From positions 1-49,264 of the forward strand of contig JAZNQO010000040.1 in assembly GCA_045590215.1 (NCBI GenBank): DNA of 49,264 nt, given 5' to 3'. This document shows, piece by piece, positions 24,760-33,316 of this stretch. Made by a program: the position numbers and the translations under genes. Origin of the DNA: RUG563 sp045590215 (GTDB taxonomy: Bacteria > Bacillota > Clostridia > Christensenellales > Aristaeellaceae). The stretch's first letter is position 1. The number at the start of each line of letters is the position of its first letter. Below the pieces are notes generated by a model, which saw only the letters and a list, made by a program, of their open reading frames with translations, was not told the origin of the DNA and ran no database searches.

Positions 24760-25098
24760 AACATAGAGGTGACCACCGGCAGGACGGAAATGATGGATGT
24801 TACCTGTAAAAACCTCATGTCAGACGGCGGCACAGGCAAAATCAATTTGACCAATGTGTGAGCGGAAGGAAAGCTTTCCATTGAAAGAAGCACAGGGAAT
24901 GTGACATTTGAAAACGTTGATGCCGCAGAGATGAACGTGGAAACCGGTACAGGGGCTGTGAAGGGTTCTTTGCGCAGTGAAAGAATATTCCATGTTGAAA
25001 CCGACACGGGGAAAACCGATGTGCCTAAAACGGTAAGCGGCGGCAAGTGTGAAATCAAAACCAATACGGGCAATGTTCAGATCACCATTGGTGATTGA
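24760..25098 (+). pseudogene. DUF4097 beta-strand repeat protein, degraded
   Basis: One frame reads as the C-terminal part of a DUF4097 (adhesin-like beta-helix) protein: repeats of the type STGNVTFENV, GTGAVKGSL, DTGKTDV and TNTGNVQITIGD are clear. An in-frame TGA at 24859-24861 interrupts it between two recognisable repeats, and the N-terminal half with its membrane anchor is missing. No start codon or ribosome site remains. It ends 19 bases before the OYE-family gene. Translation from the ATG at 24901 could still give a 65-residue piece, but nothing suggests it does. Confidence 0.75.
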
Positions 25099-25117
25099 CG
25101 GAAGGGGAGAAAAGAGG

Positions 25118-26149
25118 ATGCATCCGCTGCAGGAAACGCTGAAACTGAAAAATATCACGCTGCCGGGACGGGCGGTGCGCTCGGCCACGGAGATGTTTTG
25201 CGCAACGAAAGACGGTCATGTGCGGCAGACGGAAATCAATGTGTATCAGGAGCTTGCCAGTCAGGGTCTTGGGATGATTGTGACGGCCAATACCTGCATA
25301 TCAGAGGGCGGCAGAAGCAACGATTATCAGACGGCCATTTGGGACGATACATACATCGAAGAATCGGCAGAGATTGCGAAGGCAGCTTCTGCCGGCGGGA
25401 CGAAAGTTATCATGCAGCTGGGGCACGGCGGTCATCAGGCGCAGGGGCATAACGGCGGAAGGAAGGTGCTCACGCCGGATAATATGACCGTTACGGAAAT
25501 CAAGGAAGTGGTTGCAGATTTTGCCGCCGCTGCCAGGCGTGCCATGCAGGCTGGCTTTAACGGCGTGATGATTCATGCGGCGCATACCTTTTTGCTGTCT
25601 GCGTTTTTCTATCCCGATATGAACCACCGCTCCGATGCGTATGGCGGAAGCGGCGAAAACAGGTTTCGGATCATCCGGGAAGTATATGAGGGAATCAAAG
25701 CGGCCTGCGGCGATAGGACGCCTGTTTTCATGAAAATCAACGGCGATGATTACCATAACACCTTGGAATATCACAAGGACTTGGCGAATGCCCTGCGGCT
25801 GTGCGATGATATGGGCATGGAAGCGGCGGAGATTTCCGGCATGGCGGCCATCCAGAAAGGGAAGGGGAATGGACCGTATTTCATCGAGCGTATACGGGCT
25901 CTGCATCAGGATTGCGATTTGCCGCTGATTGCCGTTGGCGGCGTACGGACGGGGGAAGATGTGGAGAATCTCTTTGCTGCCGGAGCTTCGGCGGTATCCT
26001 TTTCCCGGCCGTTGATTCAGGATCCCGGCGTGGTGAAGAAGATCATGGAAGGCGTATCCTCCGGCTGTATCGGCTGCGGAAAATGCTTTACCCCCGTTGC
26101 GGATGAGGCAGATATTCGCCTTCGCTGCCCCATGCGGAAAGGAATTTGA
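25118..26149 (+). CDS. Old yellow enzyme-family NADH:flavin oxidoreductase
   Basis: A 343-residue FMN TIM-barrel of the OYE family. FMN and substrate motifs seen are RSATE near the start, MQLGHGGHQA, IHAAHTFLLSAFFYPD with NHRSDAYGGSGENR, and VGGVRTGEDVE near the phosphate-binding end. The C-terminus has CIGCGKC, the start of the Fe-S motif of 2,4-dienoyl-CoA reductase types, but the protein stops soon after, so the flavin/NADH domain of that larger enzyme is absent. It probably reduces activated alkenes; substrate unknown. ATG 25118 has AGGGGAGA upstream. The peptide deformylase-like gene follows after 3 bases. Confidence 0.9.
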   Translation: MHPLQETLKLKNITLPGRAVRSATEMFCATKDGHVRQTEINVYQELASQGLGMIVTANTCISEGGRSNDYQTAIWDDTYIEESAEIAKAASAGGTKVIMQLGHGGHQAQGHNGGRKVLTPDNMTVTEIKEVVADFAAAARRAMQAGFNGVMIHAAHTFLLSAFFYPDMNHRSDAYGGSGENRFRIIREVYEGIKAACGDRTPVFMKINGDDYHNTLEYHKDLANALRLCDDMGMEAAEISGMAAIQKGKGNGPYFIERIRALHQDCDLPLIAVGGVRTGEDVENLFAAGASAVSFSRPLIQDPGVVKKIMEGVSSGCIGCGKCFTPVADEADIRLRCPMRKGI

Positions 26150-26152
26150 CAG

Positions 26153-26566
26153 ATGATAAAAGAACTGGTGCACGACCCGGTGCTGCTTGGTATCCGGGCA
26201 GAGAAGGCCACCAAGGCAGATATACAGACGGCGCAGGATTTGCTGGACACCCTGACGGCGCACAAGGACACTTGCGTGGGCATGGCGGCCAACATGATCG
26301 GCGTGCAAAAGAGGATCATTGCCTTTGATAATGCGGGTAGCTATATGGTGATGTTCAACCCGGAAATTATCAAGAAATCCGGCGGCTATGAAACGGAAGA
26401 AAGCTGCCTTTCCCTGCTGGGCGGGCCAAAGAAATGCAAGCGATATCAGCAAATCAAGGTGAAATGGGAAACAGAAAATTTCCAGACACGCATCAAAACC
26501 TTTTCCGGCTGGACGGCGCAGATTATTCAGCATGAAGTGGATCATTGCGACGGAATTTTGATATAA
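26153..26566 (+). CDS. def: Variant peptide deformylase
   Basis: A 137-residue peptide deformylase-family protein; the family removes the formyl group from new N-termini using an Fe/Zn site. Motif 2 is ESCLS (C85 metal ligand) and motif 3 QHEVDH (H127, E128, H131), so the metal site is intact. Motif 1, normally GxAAxQxG, reads GMAANMIG (43-50), with Met replacing the Gln that holds the substrate carbonyl. It is also shorter than the usual 150-170 residues. It may still be active or act on other formyl substrates. It follows the OYE-family gene by three bases. Confidence 0.85.
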   Translation: MIKELVHDPVLLGIRAEKATKADIQTAQDLLDTLTAHKDTCVGMAANMIGVQKRIIAFDNAGSYMVMFNPEIIKKSGGYETEESCLSLLGGPKKCKRYQQIKVKWETENFQTRIKTFSGWTAQIIQHEVDHCDGILI

Positions 26567-26602
26567 CGGCAACGCTTGTCAGCATTTTGGCGGTTTCTTG
26601 TA

Positions 26603-26631
26603 TTGTGCAAAAAGAAAGCTGGATGTACAAT
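26603..26631 (+). promoter_or_regulatory. Sigma-A promoter of the MFS gene
   Basis: TTGTGC (26603-26608), 17-nt spacer, TACAAT (26626-26631), 31 nt before the ATG. Confidence 0.72.
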
Positions 26632-26662
26632 AAGGCCATCACAAAGGATGGGATGGGGTAAG

Positions 26663-27862
26663 ATGCAATCGTTTTTCAGCCGGGACGCTTTCCGCAGGGA
26701 AAAGGGCGTGAAGATGCTGCTGCTTTCGGTATTGATTACCGGGCTTTCCTGCGGCTTATACAAGGGCGTGCTGGATAATTTTCTGGCAGAGGTTGTCGGC
26801 ATGGGGGAAATGGACCGGGGCGTGACGGAGTTTTTCCGGGAGCTGCCGGGCATCATGCTGGTGTTCATTTTAGCGGTGTTCTATATGCTGTCGGCCGAAA
26901 CGCTCTATAAGGCTGGGGCGTTGATTATGCTGGGGGGCATGACCATGATGGCCGCCCTGCCTGCCACCAAAGTGCTGATGACCATGGCCATTTGCGTGTA
27001 TTCCCTGGGCGAGCATATTCAGCTGGGGATGAAGAGCACGCTGGGACTGAAATATGCCAATCCCGGCAAGGGCGGCGCAGCCCTTGGGGTGCAGAATGCC
27101 AGCGGCCAGATTGGCACATTGATTGGGTATCTGGCGGTGGTGGCGGTCTTTGGCGCAGTGACGAAAAACCAGCCGTATCACCTCTTTTTCGTGCTGGCGG
27201 CAGCATTGGCCGGGGTGAGTGCCCTGTTATCTTTCGGCATTTCTGGCAAAAGCGAAACGGACAGCACCAAACGGCGGTTTTACCTGCATAAAAAGTATAG
27301 CAAATACTACATGCTGGAAATGTTTTACGGGGCACGAAAGCAGGTGTTTTTGACCTTCGGCCCGTATGTGCTGATTCTCTTTTACGGGGCTGATGCGGCT
27401 ACCATCAGCCTATTGTTTGCCATTTCGGCGGTGGCTTGCTTCTTTGCTTCGCCGATTGTGGGGCGCATCATTGACAAACTGGGCTACAAAGTGGTGATGG
27501 TGGCGGACACGGTGATTCTGGTGGCGGTTTGCCTGTGCTATGGCTTTGCCCATCATGTGTTTTCCAAGGATGTGGCGTTCATCATCTGCTGCGTGAATTA
27601 TGTGTTGGATGCGGTGATTTCGCTGGCGTCCATGGCATCCAATCTCTATGTGCAGGATCTTTCCGAAAACAGCGATGAAGTAAAGGCCACCATCTCCACC
27701 GGCGTTTCCATCAATCATGTGATTACCATTTTCATCGCCCTGTTTGGCGGATGGATCTGGCAGACGCTGGGGATTGAGCTGTTGTTTATTGTTTCGGCTG
27801 TGCTGGGGCTTTTCAACAGTGCCTATGCCGCCACCATCAAGGTAAAGAAAAAAGAAGTATAA
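26663..27862 (+). CDS. Major facilitator superfamily transporter
   Basis: A 399-residue membrane protein with about 12 hydrophobic segments in two groups of six, separated by a basic loop near residues 198-220 (KSETDSTKRRFYLHKKYS). Conserved MFS-like elements include GRIIDKLGYKVVMV in the second half, corresponding to the motif A region. Substrate is unknown; the nearest genes give no hint. The start at 26663 lies after its promoter, with GGATGGGG 5-9 nt upstream; the longer frame from 26576 begins before the promoter. A small hairpin (ACTGCC/GGCAGT) follows at about 27872-27892 without a T tract. Confidence 0.88.
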   Translation: MQSFFSRDAFRREKGVKMLLLSVLITGLSCGLYKGVLDNFLAEVVGMGEMDRGVTEFFRELPGIMLVFILAVFYMLSAETLYKAGALIMLGGMTMMAALPATKVLMTMAICVYSLGEHIQLGMKSTLGLKYANPGKGGAALGVQNASGQIGTLIGYLAVVAVFGAVTKNQPYHLFFVLAAALAGVSALLSFGISGKSETDSTKRRFYLHKKYSKYYMLEMFYGARKQVFLTFGPYVLILFYGADAATISLLFAISAVACFFASPIVGRIIDKLGYKVVMVADTVILVAVCLCYGFAHHVFSKDVAFIICCVNYVLDAVISLASMASNLYVQDLSENSDEVKATISTGVSINHVITIFIALFGGWIWQTLGIELLFIVSAVLGLFNSAYAATIKVKKKEV

Positions 27863-27935
27863 GACATGAAAACTGCCGGACAGTGGGCAGTAAGCTGGAA
27901 TTTTGTGTTGTGATGGATTGTGCAGAGGGGAAAGA

Positions 27936-27964
27936 TTGCTTTTGCGCAGGGAATGTGGTATCAT
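27936..27964 (+). promoter_or_regulatory. Sigma-A promoter of the ZIP gene
   Basis: TTGCTT (27936-27941), 17-nt spacer, TATCAT (27959-27964). Confidence 0.7.
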
Positions 27965-28023
27965 ACAGCATTGGAAACCGGGAAGAACCAAAGCGATTCA
28001 AATGACGAAACGGAAGTGTTTTG

Positions 28024-28863
28024 ATGGAGATTATTGGAACGCTGATAGCTGCAACGGCTATAGCCGGCGTAGTGGGTACAGGGGTTGGCGGCGCAGTGGG
28101 TGCGCTTTTGCAGAAGGAATCCAATAAGATTGTGAGCCTACTGCTCAGCTTTGCCGCTGGTGTGATGGTGAGCGTGGTATGCTTTGATCTGGTGACGGAA
28201 GCCATTGAAACCAATGTGGGCATTTATGTGGTGATGGGAGCCATTGCCCTTGGCGTTGGCATTATTTATCTGTTGAACTACTGGATTGACCAGAAGACTA
28301 ATCCGGAAGTGCCGCACATTGATAAGGATCACCCCAAAACGGCGGACGACTTGGACGAATTGATTCATTCCAACCATCTGCATCAGCACACCATCAGCAA
28401 CGATAACAAGTTCGCCCTGTTTCTGGCGGGCGTGATTATGGCCTGTGCCATTGCGCTGCATAATGTGCCCGAAGGCATGACCATCGGGGCTTCCTATGCC
28501 AGCAATGAGGGGGCGATGGGCAAATCCGCCCTGACGCTGGCGGTATTGATCGGCCTGCATAATATTCCCGAAGGCATGGCCGTTTCCGTTCCTTTGATTA
28601 TCGGCGGCATGCCAAAATGGAAAGCTGTGCTGATTACCGCCCTTTCCGGCGTGCCCACCATTCTTGGGGCGTTGCTTGGGTATGTGATTGGCGATATGGG
28701 TCCCATGGGGCTGGCGTTGAGCCTTGGCTTTGCCAGCGGTGCCATGCTGTATGTGGTGTTCGGCGAAATTCTGCCCCAGGCGTTTTTGTTGCACCACAGC
28801 AAGCTGCCGGCCTTTTCTGCCATTGGCGGCATGCTGGTGGGCCTGATGATTATCTTTGGCTAA
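28024..28863 (+). CDS. ZIP family divalent metal transporter
   Basis: A 279-residue ZIP-family importer of Zn2+ or other divalent metals at the cell membrane, with about eight transmembrane helices. The metal-binding helices IV and V are clear: HNVPEGMTIG and HNIPEGMAVS. The variable cytoplasmic loop (about 95-125) carries a His-rich stretch, HSNHLHQHTISND. TTG 28021 and ATG 28024 adjoin; ATG is preferred because GGAAG lies about 7 nt upstream. It is a single-gene unit with its own promoter and terminator. No Zur- or MntR-type operator was recognised. Confidence 0.93.
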   Translation: MEIIGTLIAATAIAGVVGTGVGGAVGALLQKESNKIVSLLLSFAAGVMVSVVCFDLVTEAIETNVGIYVVMGAIALGVGIIYLLNYWIDQKTNPEVPHIDKDHPKTADDLDELIHSNHLHQHTISNDNKFALFLAGVIMACAIALHNVPEGMTIGASYASNEGAMGKSALTLAVLIGLHNIPEGMAVSVPLIIGGMPKWKAVLITALSGVPTILGALLGYVIGDMGPMGLALSLGFASGAMLYVVFGEILPQAFLLHHSKLPAFSAIGGMLVGLMIIFG

Positions 28864-28876
28864 ATAGTTTTTGCAT

Positions 28877-28906
28877 CCGGGAAGCGGAAAAGCTTTCCGG
28901 TTTTTT
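28877..28906 (+). terminator. Intrinsic terminator of the ZIP gene
   Basis: CCGGGAAGC (28877-28885) pairs with GCTTTCCGG (28892-28900), then TTTTTT. Confidence 0.92.
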
Positions 28907-28967
28907 GTTGGCATAAAAACATAGGATGGGAATACATAAGGAAGTGCTGTTTTGTCCAGAAAGTGCG

Positions 28968-28996
28968 TTGCTTTTTGAAGGAGGCTGTGCTATCCT
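28968..28996 (+). promoter_or_regulatory. Sigma-A promoter of the beta-helix gene
   Basis: TTGCTT (28968-28973), 17-nt spacer, TATCCT (28991-28996), 32 nt before the ATG. Confidence 0.7.
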
Positions 28997-29028
28997 GTGG
29001 GCAGAAAGGCCAGAGAGGAAGAGGATAT

Positions 29029-30132
29029 ATGACGGAACAGGAATACAGGAAACAGGATGCCGCTTTGGAGATCCAAAGAATGCTTGCGGAAAAAGAAGCC
29101 CACGGGGGCAGGGTGACGATTGAAAATGGGGAATACAATATCTGTTCTTCCGTGGTGGTGGATGCCTCTTCTTTGTGCTTCAGCGGCGAAATGTGGGCCT
29201 GCAACACGGATCCCAACGGCGTCTTTGAAACAGATCACGGCACCAAGCTGCGCATGCGGGGAAGGGATTTTGCGGCCATTAAAATGGGCAAGAAGGCTGA
29301 CCCCATCAGCGGTGCTATGGTGCAGAACCTTGGCGTGCAGGGGGATATTGAGGGTATGGACACCCGGCCTTTTGCGGATTTTCTTCATCCCACGAACATG
29401 TCCGGCCTGTGCCTTGACAGTGTGCGTACCGACCAGTGCGAGTTTTCCAAACTGTCCTTTTGCGGCCTTGCCAATGGGGTTTGCATTGCGGATAATGCCG
29501 AAGTGGACGCCTGCCTGTTTGAGCGGCTGAACGTGGATGGTTGCGGCAATGGATTTTATTTTGCGCCGAGGGCGGCGTATTATAACCGCTTCCGCAGCTG
29601 CATCATTGCCGATAATCCTTTCTATGGTTTCTATGCCTGCGGCAAGGACAGGAACATGCACAATCTGGAAGTGCAGGAGAATATTTTCGTGCGCACGGGC
29701 GGCGGCTTCCGGGACGGCGACGGGCTGACCCCGGCGGCACTTTTCTATGACCATGTGAACATGAGCTCCGTGGATCATAATCTGTTTGATGATCCGGGGA
29801 CGTTCTGGTTTTTCGACAAAAACGCCGGAAAAAACGATATGCGAAAGCCCTCATACAGAAAAACCGTGGCGATTTACATCATCGGCAACGAAAACCGCAT
29901 TACGGATAACACCGTGCTCCACGCTTCCGATGATGCCATCCGGGTTCAGGGGGACAGGAATGTGCTGATGAACAACATTGTGGACGGCAACATCCGCATT
30001 GAAGGGCGTGGGAATATGGTTGTGAATGCGGTGTTTACAAACCCTGAAGCCCGGCTGATGCTTATGGGAGATGCCTGCGAAACCACCATTATTTCCGGCG
30101 TTTTGGAGGACAGAATCCTCCGTATGCCGTAA
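29029..30132 (+). CDS. Right-handed parallel beta-helix protein
   Basis: A 367-residue protein with the repeating short beta-strand pattern of pectate lyase/GH28-like parallel beta-helices. Successive turns are visible from FCGLANGVCIADNAEV through IADNPFYGFYACG, VNMSSVDHNLFDDP, IIGNENRITDNTVLHA to GDRNVLMNNIVDGNIRIEG. The N-terminus, GGRVTIENGEYNICSS, is typical of the fold's cap. There is no signal peptide, so it would be cytoplasmic, unlike most pectinases. The closing part resembles the periplasmic copper-binding/CASH-type repeats. Activity is unknown; a carbohydrate lyase or hydrolase is the likeliest guess. GAGGAAGAGG lies 5-9 nt upstream of the ATG. Confidence 0.8.
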   Translation: MTEQEYRKQDAALEIQRMLAEKEAHGGRVTIENGEYNICSSVVVDASSLCFSGEMWACNTDPNGVFETDHGTKLRMRGRDFAAIKMGKKADPISGAMVQNLGVQGDIEGMDTRPFADFLHPTNMSGLCLDSVRTDQCEFSKLSFCGLANGVCIADNAEVDACLFERLNVDGCGNGFYFAPRAAYYNRFRSCIIADNPFYGFYACGKDRNMHNLEVQENIFVRTGGGFRDGDGLTPAALFYDHVNMSSVDHNLFDDPGTFWFFDKNAGKNDMRKPSYRKTVAIYIIGNENRITDNTVLHASDDAIRVQGDRNVLMNNIVDGNIRIEGRGNMVVNAVFTNPEARLMLMGDACETTIISGVLEDRILRMP

Positions 30133-30142
30133 GAAAAAGATA

Positions 30143-30179
30143 GAAAATGGCTTGCTTTTTAGAAAGGCAAGCTATTTTC
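30143..30179 (+). terminator. Intrinsic terminator of the beta-helix gene
   Basis: GAAAATGGCTTGC (30143-30155) pairs with GCAAGCTATTTTC (30167-30179). Confidence 0.82.
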
Positions 30180-30232
30180 ATAAAATGTCACGAAAAGGTA
30201 ATAGTTTTTGAACGGTTACACGAATGAAATAT

Positions 30233-30261
30233 TTGTAATTTACGAAAAAACATGCTATAAT
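30233..30261 (+). promoter_or_regulatory. Sigma-A promoter of the HD-GYP sensor
   Basis: TTGTAA (30233-30238), 17-nt spacer, TATAAT (30256-30261), in an A+T-rich upstream region. Confidence 0.8.
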
Positions 30262-30296
30262 TTTATATATTATTCCGAAATGCGGGGTTGGAGAAA

Positions 30297-33260
30297 ATGA
30301 AGCAGGGGAAACTCCTGATTTTTTTGGCTTTAATTCTTTTATTCGTCACGCCCCTTGAAGCCGGGGCTATTGAGCAGCAATATGTAACCACCGTTTACAG
30401 CGAACAAAACGGCCTGCCAACAGGGGAAGCCAATGTGGTTTGCCAGACGCGGGATCATTATGTGTGGATTGGCAGCTATGGCGGCCTAGTGCGTTATGAC
30501 GGCACCACCTTCCGCAATTACAGCCAGGAAGGCAAAATTGCTTCTGCCTCCATCCGTTCCATTTTGGAGGACAGGGAAGGCAGGCTGTGGGTTGGTACCA
30601 ATGATTCCGGCTTGTTTTTGTTGGAAGGGGATGCTTTCGTTTCCATTCCGGAACAGGGCGAACGCCAGTTTTTAGGCATTCGGGATTTAGTGCAGAGCAG
30701 CGATGGGGTCATCTATGCGGCCTCTTCTTCCGGGTTGGCTTATGTGGAAGGGGGCGTGCTTCTCCCGGTTGAAGATCCGCTGCTTTCCGGGCAGATTGTG
30801 TATACCCTGGGGGCAGACAAATTTGGCAGGGTCTGGGCGGCATTGAACGATTGGAAATGCGCCGTAGTGCAGGGCAATGAGAAGATAGCTATTGTTTCAT
30901 CCGGCGATATTTTCCCGGAAGGGCAGCAGATTTATGCCGTGGCATCCGATAAGGACGGCAATATCTATCTTGGCACTTATCAGAACATGGTAGCGAAGGT
31001 TCAGTTCAAAGACGAAACATGGAACATAGACAATTTTGAACTTTCCTTCATAGAAACGGGGGATATTACCATTCACAATCACCTGATGGTATCGGATGCA
31101 GGGGATGTGATGGTGTGCGGCCAGGTAGGCTTTGCGCTGATTGAAGCAAGCGGCAAGCTGCATACCTTTGGAGAAGACAAAAGTGCCACGGCTGTCAATT
31201 TTGCCATGATTGATTATGAGGACAATATCTGGCTGGCGTCCTCTGCCCACGGCGTGATTAAATACACAAAAGGCTGCTTTGAAACGCCCAATCAGCAGGC
31301 CGGGCTGGAGGGCGTATCGCTGAACACGGTGGCCAGGCAGCAGGGCAGGTTTTATCTGGGACTGGACAGCGGCCTGATGATCTTCGATGAAAATTGGCAG
31401 CCCATTGAAAACGGGCTGACGGAAAGCCTGAAGGGCGTGCGCATCCGCCATATCGTGCCCACAGCCGACGGTTGCGTTTGGCTGGCCACTTATTCCGCCC
31501 ACGGCACGGTATGCTATAACCCGGCGGATGAAAGCTGCGTCTATTATAACGAAGATAGCGGCATGGAAAACTGCTGGACCAGAACGCTGCTGCCCTTAAA
31601 GGATGGGCATATCGCTGCAGGCACTTCCAACGGCTTGTATCTGCTCAAGGACGGCCAGCCCAAGGCCAGCTATGGCTATGAGGATGGCCTTGCAAACACC
31701 ACCATTTTAAGCCTTGCGGAAGACGAAAAGGGAACCCTGTATATCGGCACGGACGGCGGCGGTATGTATACCCTGAAAGATGGCATGCTGGTGCATCATG
31801 GGCAGGAAGAGGGCATGCCGGAGGGCATTGTGTTGCGCTTGCTTTGGGATAAAGAAATGGGCGGTCTCTTTGTGGGCGGCGGCAGCAACCTCTATTTCTG
31901 GAAAGAGAATGCCTATCAGAGCCTGAATCGGTTTGAAAAAGCCGCTGGCAGCATTTTTGATATTTTCCTGCGGGATGGCAAGGTTTGGCTGATGCAGGAT
32001 AGCGGCTTATTAGCCATAGACAAGGCAAAGCTGATGGCCGGGGAAGACGTGAAGCCGGAATACTACAGCTTCCGGCACGGCCTGACGGGCAGCCTGAACG
32101 CCAATACCTGGCATTTTCACGAGCCGGACGGCTCCCTGTATCTGGCCACACGCAACGGTATTAGCATCTTTGATTTTCATGAGATGGATCAGCAACTGCC
32201 AAGCGGCATTATCAATGCCTTGGAAGTGGACGGCCGGATGATTGAGCATCCTGGGGATGTCACTTTGCCTGCCGATGCCCGGCGCATGACGCTGCATTTC
32301 GCCATGCTTTCCTATACCGATACGGCGGAATACGCCATGGCCTATTATCTGGAAGGGCTGGATAGGGAAGAAAGCCTGCTGACAGATGCCAAGAGCGGCT
32401 CCATCAGCTATACCAACCTGCCCGGTGGCGATTATGTGTTCCATATGCGGATTTTTGAGCCGGATGTGCCAGGGCAGGAGCATCACTATCAGGTGCATAT
32501 TCAGAAAGAAAAAAAGCTGACAGAGTTGGTGCTCTTCTGGGTGGGCATCTGTATGGGCGGCACCATTCTTCTGGCAACCATCATTACCTTCATCGGCCAT
32601 CTGCGTCACAAAGCGCATCTTCGCCGCATGCAGGAAAGGCAGAAGGAATTGCAGGCCATTTTGGTGCAGTCTCTGCAGGCCTTTGCCAGGATCATCGACG
32701 CCAAAGATCGCTATACCAACGGCCATTCCATGCGTGTGGCGCAATATTCAAGAGAGCTGGCTGCACGCATGGGCATGAGCAAGCAAGAGCAGGAGCGTAT
32801 TTACTATATTGCCCTTTTGCATGACATTGGCAAGATCGGCATCCCGGATCATATCCTCAATAAGCAGGGCGAATTGAACAAAGAAGAAAGAACCGTCATT
32901 CAAACCCATCCGGACGTGGGCGGCCATGTACTGGGCGACTTTACGGCCTTGGACGGCATTGCGGACGGCGCACGTTATCACCATGAACGCTATGACGGAA
33001 CCGGCTATTGCGAGGGCAAAGCGGGCGAGCAAATACCCTTGGTGGCTCGCATTATCGGCGTGGCGGACAGCTATGATGCCATGTCCAGTGACCGCTGTTA
33101 TCGACCGGCCTTGACCAAAGAAAAGATCATTGCCGAATTGAAGGAGCATAGCGGCACCCAGTTCGATCCCCAGATCGTGCCCTATATGCTGCAAATGATT
33201 GAAGATAACGTGGTTCCGGCCAAGGGAAAAGACACGTGGGAAAACGCCATCGGCACGTAA
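30297..33260 (+). CDS. Two-component-type propeller sensor with HD-GYP output
   Basis: A 987-residue membrane sensor. A signal/anchor helix (about 4-22) is followed by an extracellular beta-propeller built from Reg_prop repeats (VWIGSYGGLVRYDG, LWVGTNDSGLFLL, LYIGTDGGGMYTLKDG) and a Y_Y_Y-like domain (about 660-735). A second membrane helix lies at 744-767. A cytoplasmic HD-GYP domain follows: H842-D843 in HDIGKIG, HHERYDGTGY and ARIIGVADSYDAM. The GYP signature reads GYC. HD-GYP domains hydrolyse cyclic di-GMP or related dinucleotides. In gut Bacteroidetes, propeller sensors bind oligosaccharides, so a glycan ligand is plausible. ATG 30297 has GCGGGG 9 nt upstream; TTG 30288 is the alternative. 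Confidence 0.9.
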   Translation: MKQGKLLIFLALILLFVTPLEAGAIEQQYVTTVYSEQNGLPTGEANVVCQTRDHYVWIGSYGGLVRYDGTTFRNYSQEGKIASASIRSILEDREGRLWVGTNDSGLFLLEGDAFVSIPEQGERQFLGIRDLVQSSDGVIYAASSSGLAYVEGGVLLPVEDPLLSGQIVYTLGADKFGRVWAALNDWKCAVVQGNEKIAIVSSGDIFPEGQQIYAVASDKDGNIYLGTYQNMVAKVQFKDETWNIDNFELSFIETGDITIHNHLMVSDAGDVMVCGQVGFALIEASGKLHTFGEDKSATAVNFAMIDYEDNIWLASSAHGVIKYTKGCFETPNQQAGLEGVSLNTVARQQGRFYLGLDSGLMIFDENWQPIENGLTESLKGVRIRHIVPTADGCVWLATYSAHGTVCYNPADESCVYYNEDSGMENCWTRTLLPLKDGHIAAGTSNGLYLLKDGQPKASYGYEDGLANTTILSLAEDEKGTLYIGTDGGGMYTLKDGMLVHHGQEEGMPEGIVLRLLWDKEMGGLFVGGGSNLYFWKENAYQSLNRFEKAAGSIFDIFLRDGKVWLMQDSGLLAIDKAKLMAGEDVKPEYYSFRHGLTGSLNANTWHFHEPDGSLYLATRNGISIFDFHEMDQQLPSGIINALEVDGRMIEHPGDVTLPADARRMTLHFAMLSYTDTAEYAMAYYLEGLDREESLLTDAKSGSISYTNLPGGDYVFHMRIFEPDVPGQEHHYQVHIQKEKKLTELVLFWVGICMGGTILLATIITFIGHLRHKAHLRRMQERQKELQAILVQSLQAFARIIDAKDRYTNGHSMRVAQYSRELAARMGMSKQEQERIYYIALLHDIGKIGIPDHILNKQGELNKEERTVIQTHPDVGGHVLGDFTALDGIADGARYHHERYDGTGYCEGKAGEQIPLVARIIGVADSYDAMSSDRCYRPALTKEKIIAELKEHSGTQFDPQIVPYMLQMIEDNVVPAKGKDTWENAIGT

Positions 33261-33269
33261 AACCCAAAC

Positions 33270-33306
33270 AAAAAACAGGGTCCAATCAAATGGAACCCTG
33301 TTTTTT
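33270..33306. terminator. Bidirectional terminator between the sensor and trxB-like genes
   Basis: AAAAAACAGGGT (33270-33281) pairs with the ACCCTGTTTTTT half (33295-33306), so both strands end in a T run. Confidence 0.88.
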
Positions 33307-33316
33307 ATTATATCAT

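Noticed and set aside
24760..25098. Selenocysteine reading of the in-frame TGA in the DUF4097-like frame
   Set aside because: No start codon, no N-terminal half, and no SECIS-like structure noticed right after the TGA; DUF4097 proteins are not selenoproteins.
25049..25117. N-terminal extension of the OYE-family gene
   Set aside because: It overlaps the DUF4097 remnant in another frame; ATG 25118 has a proper ribosome site and the protein matches the family from there.
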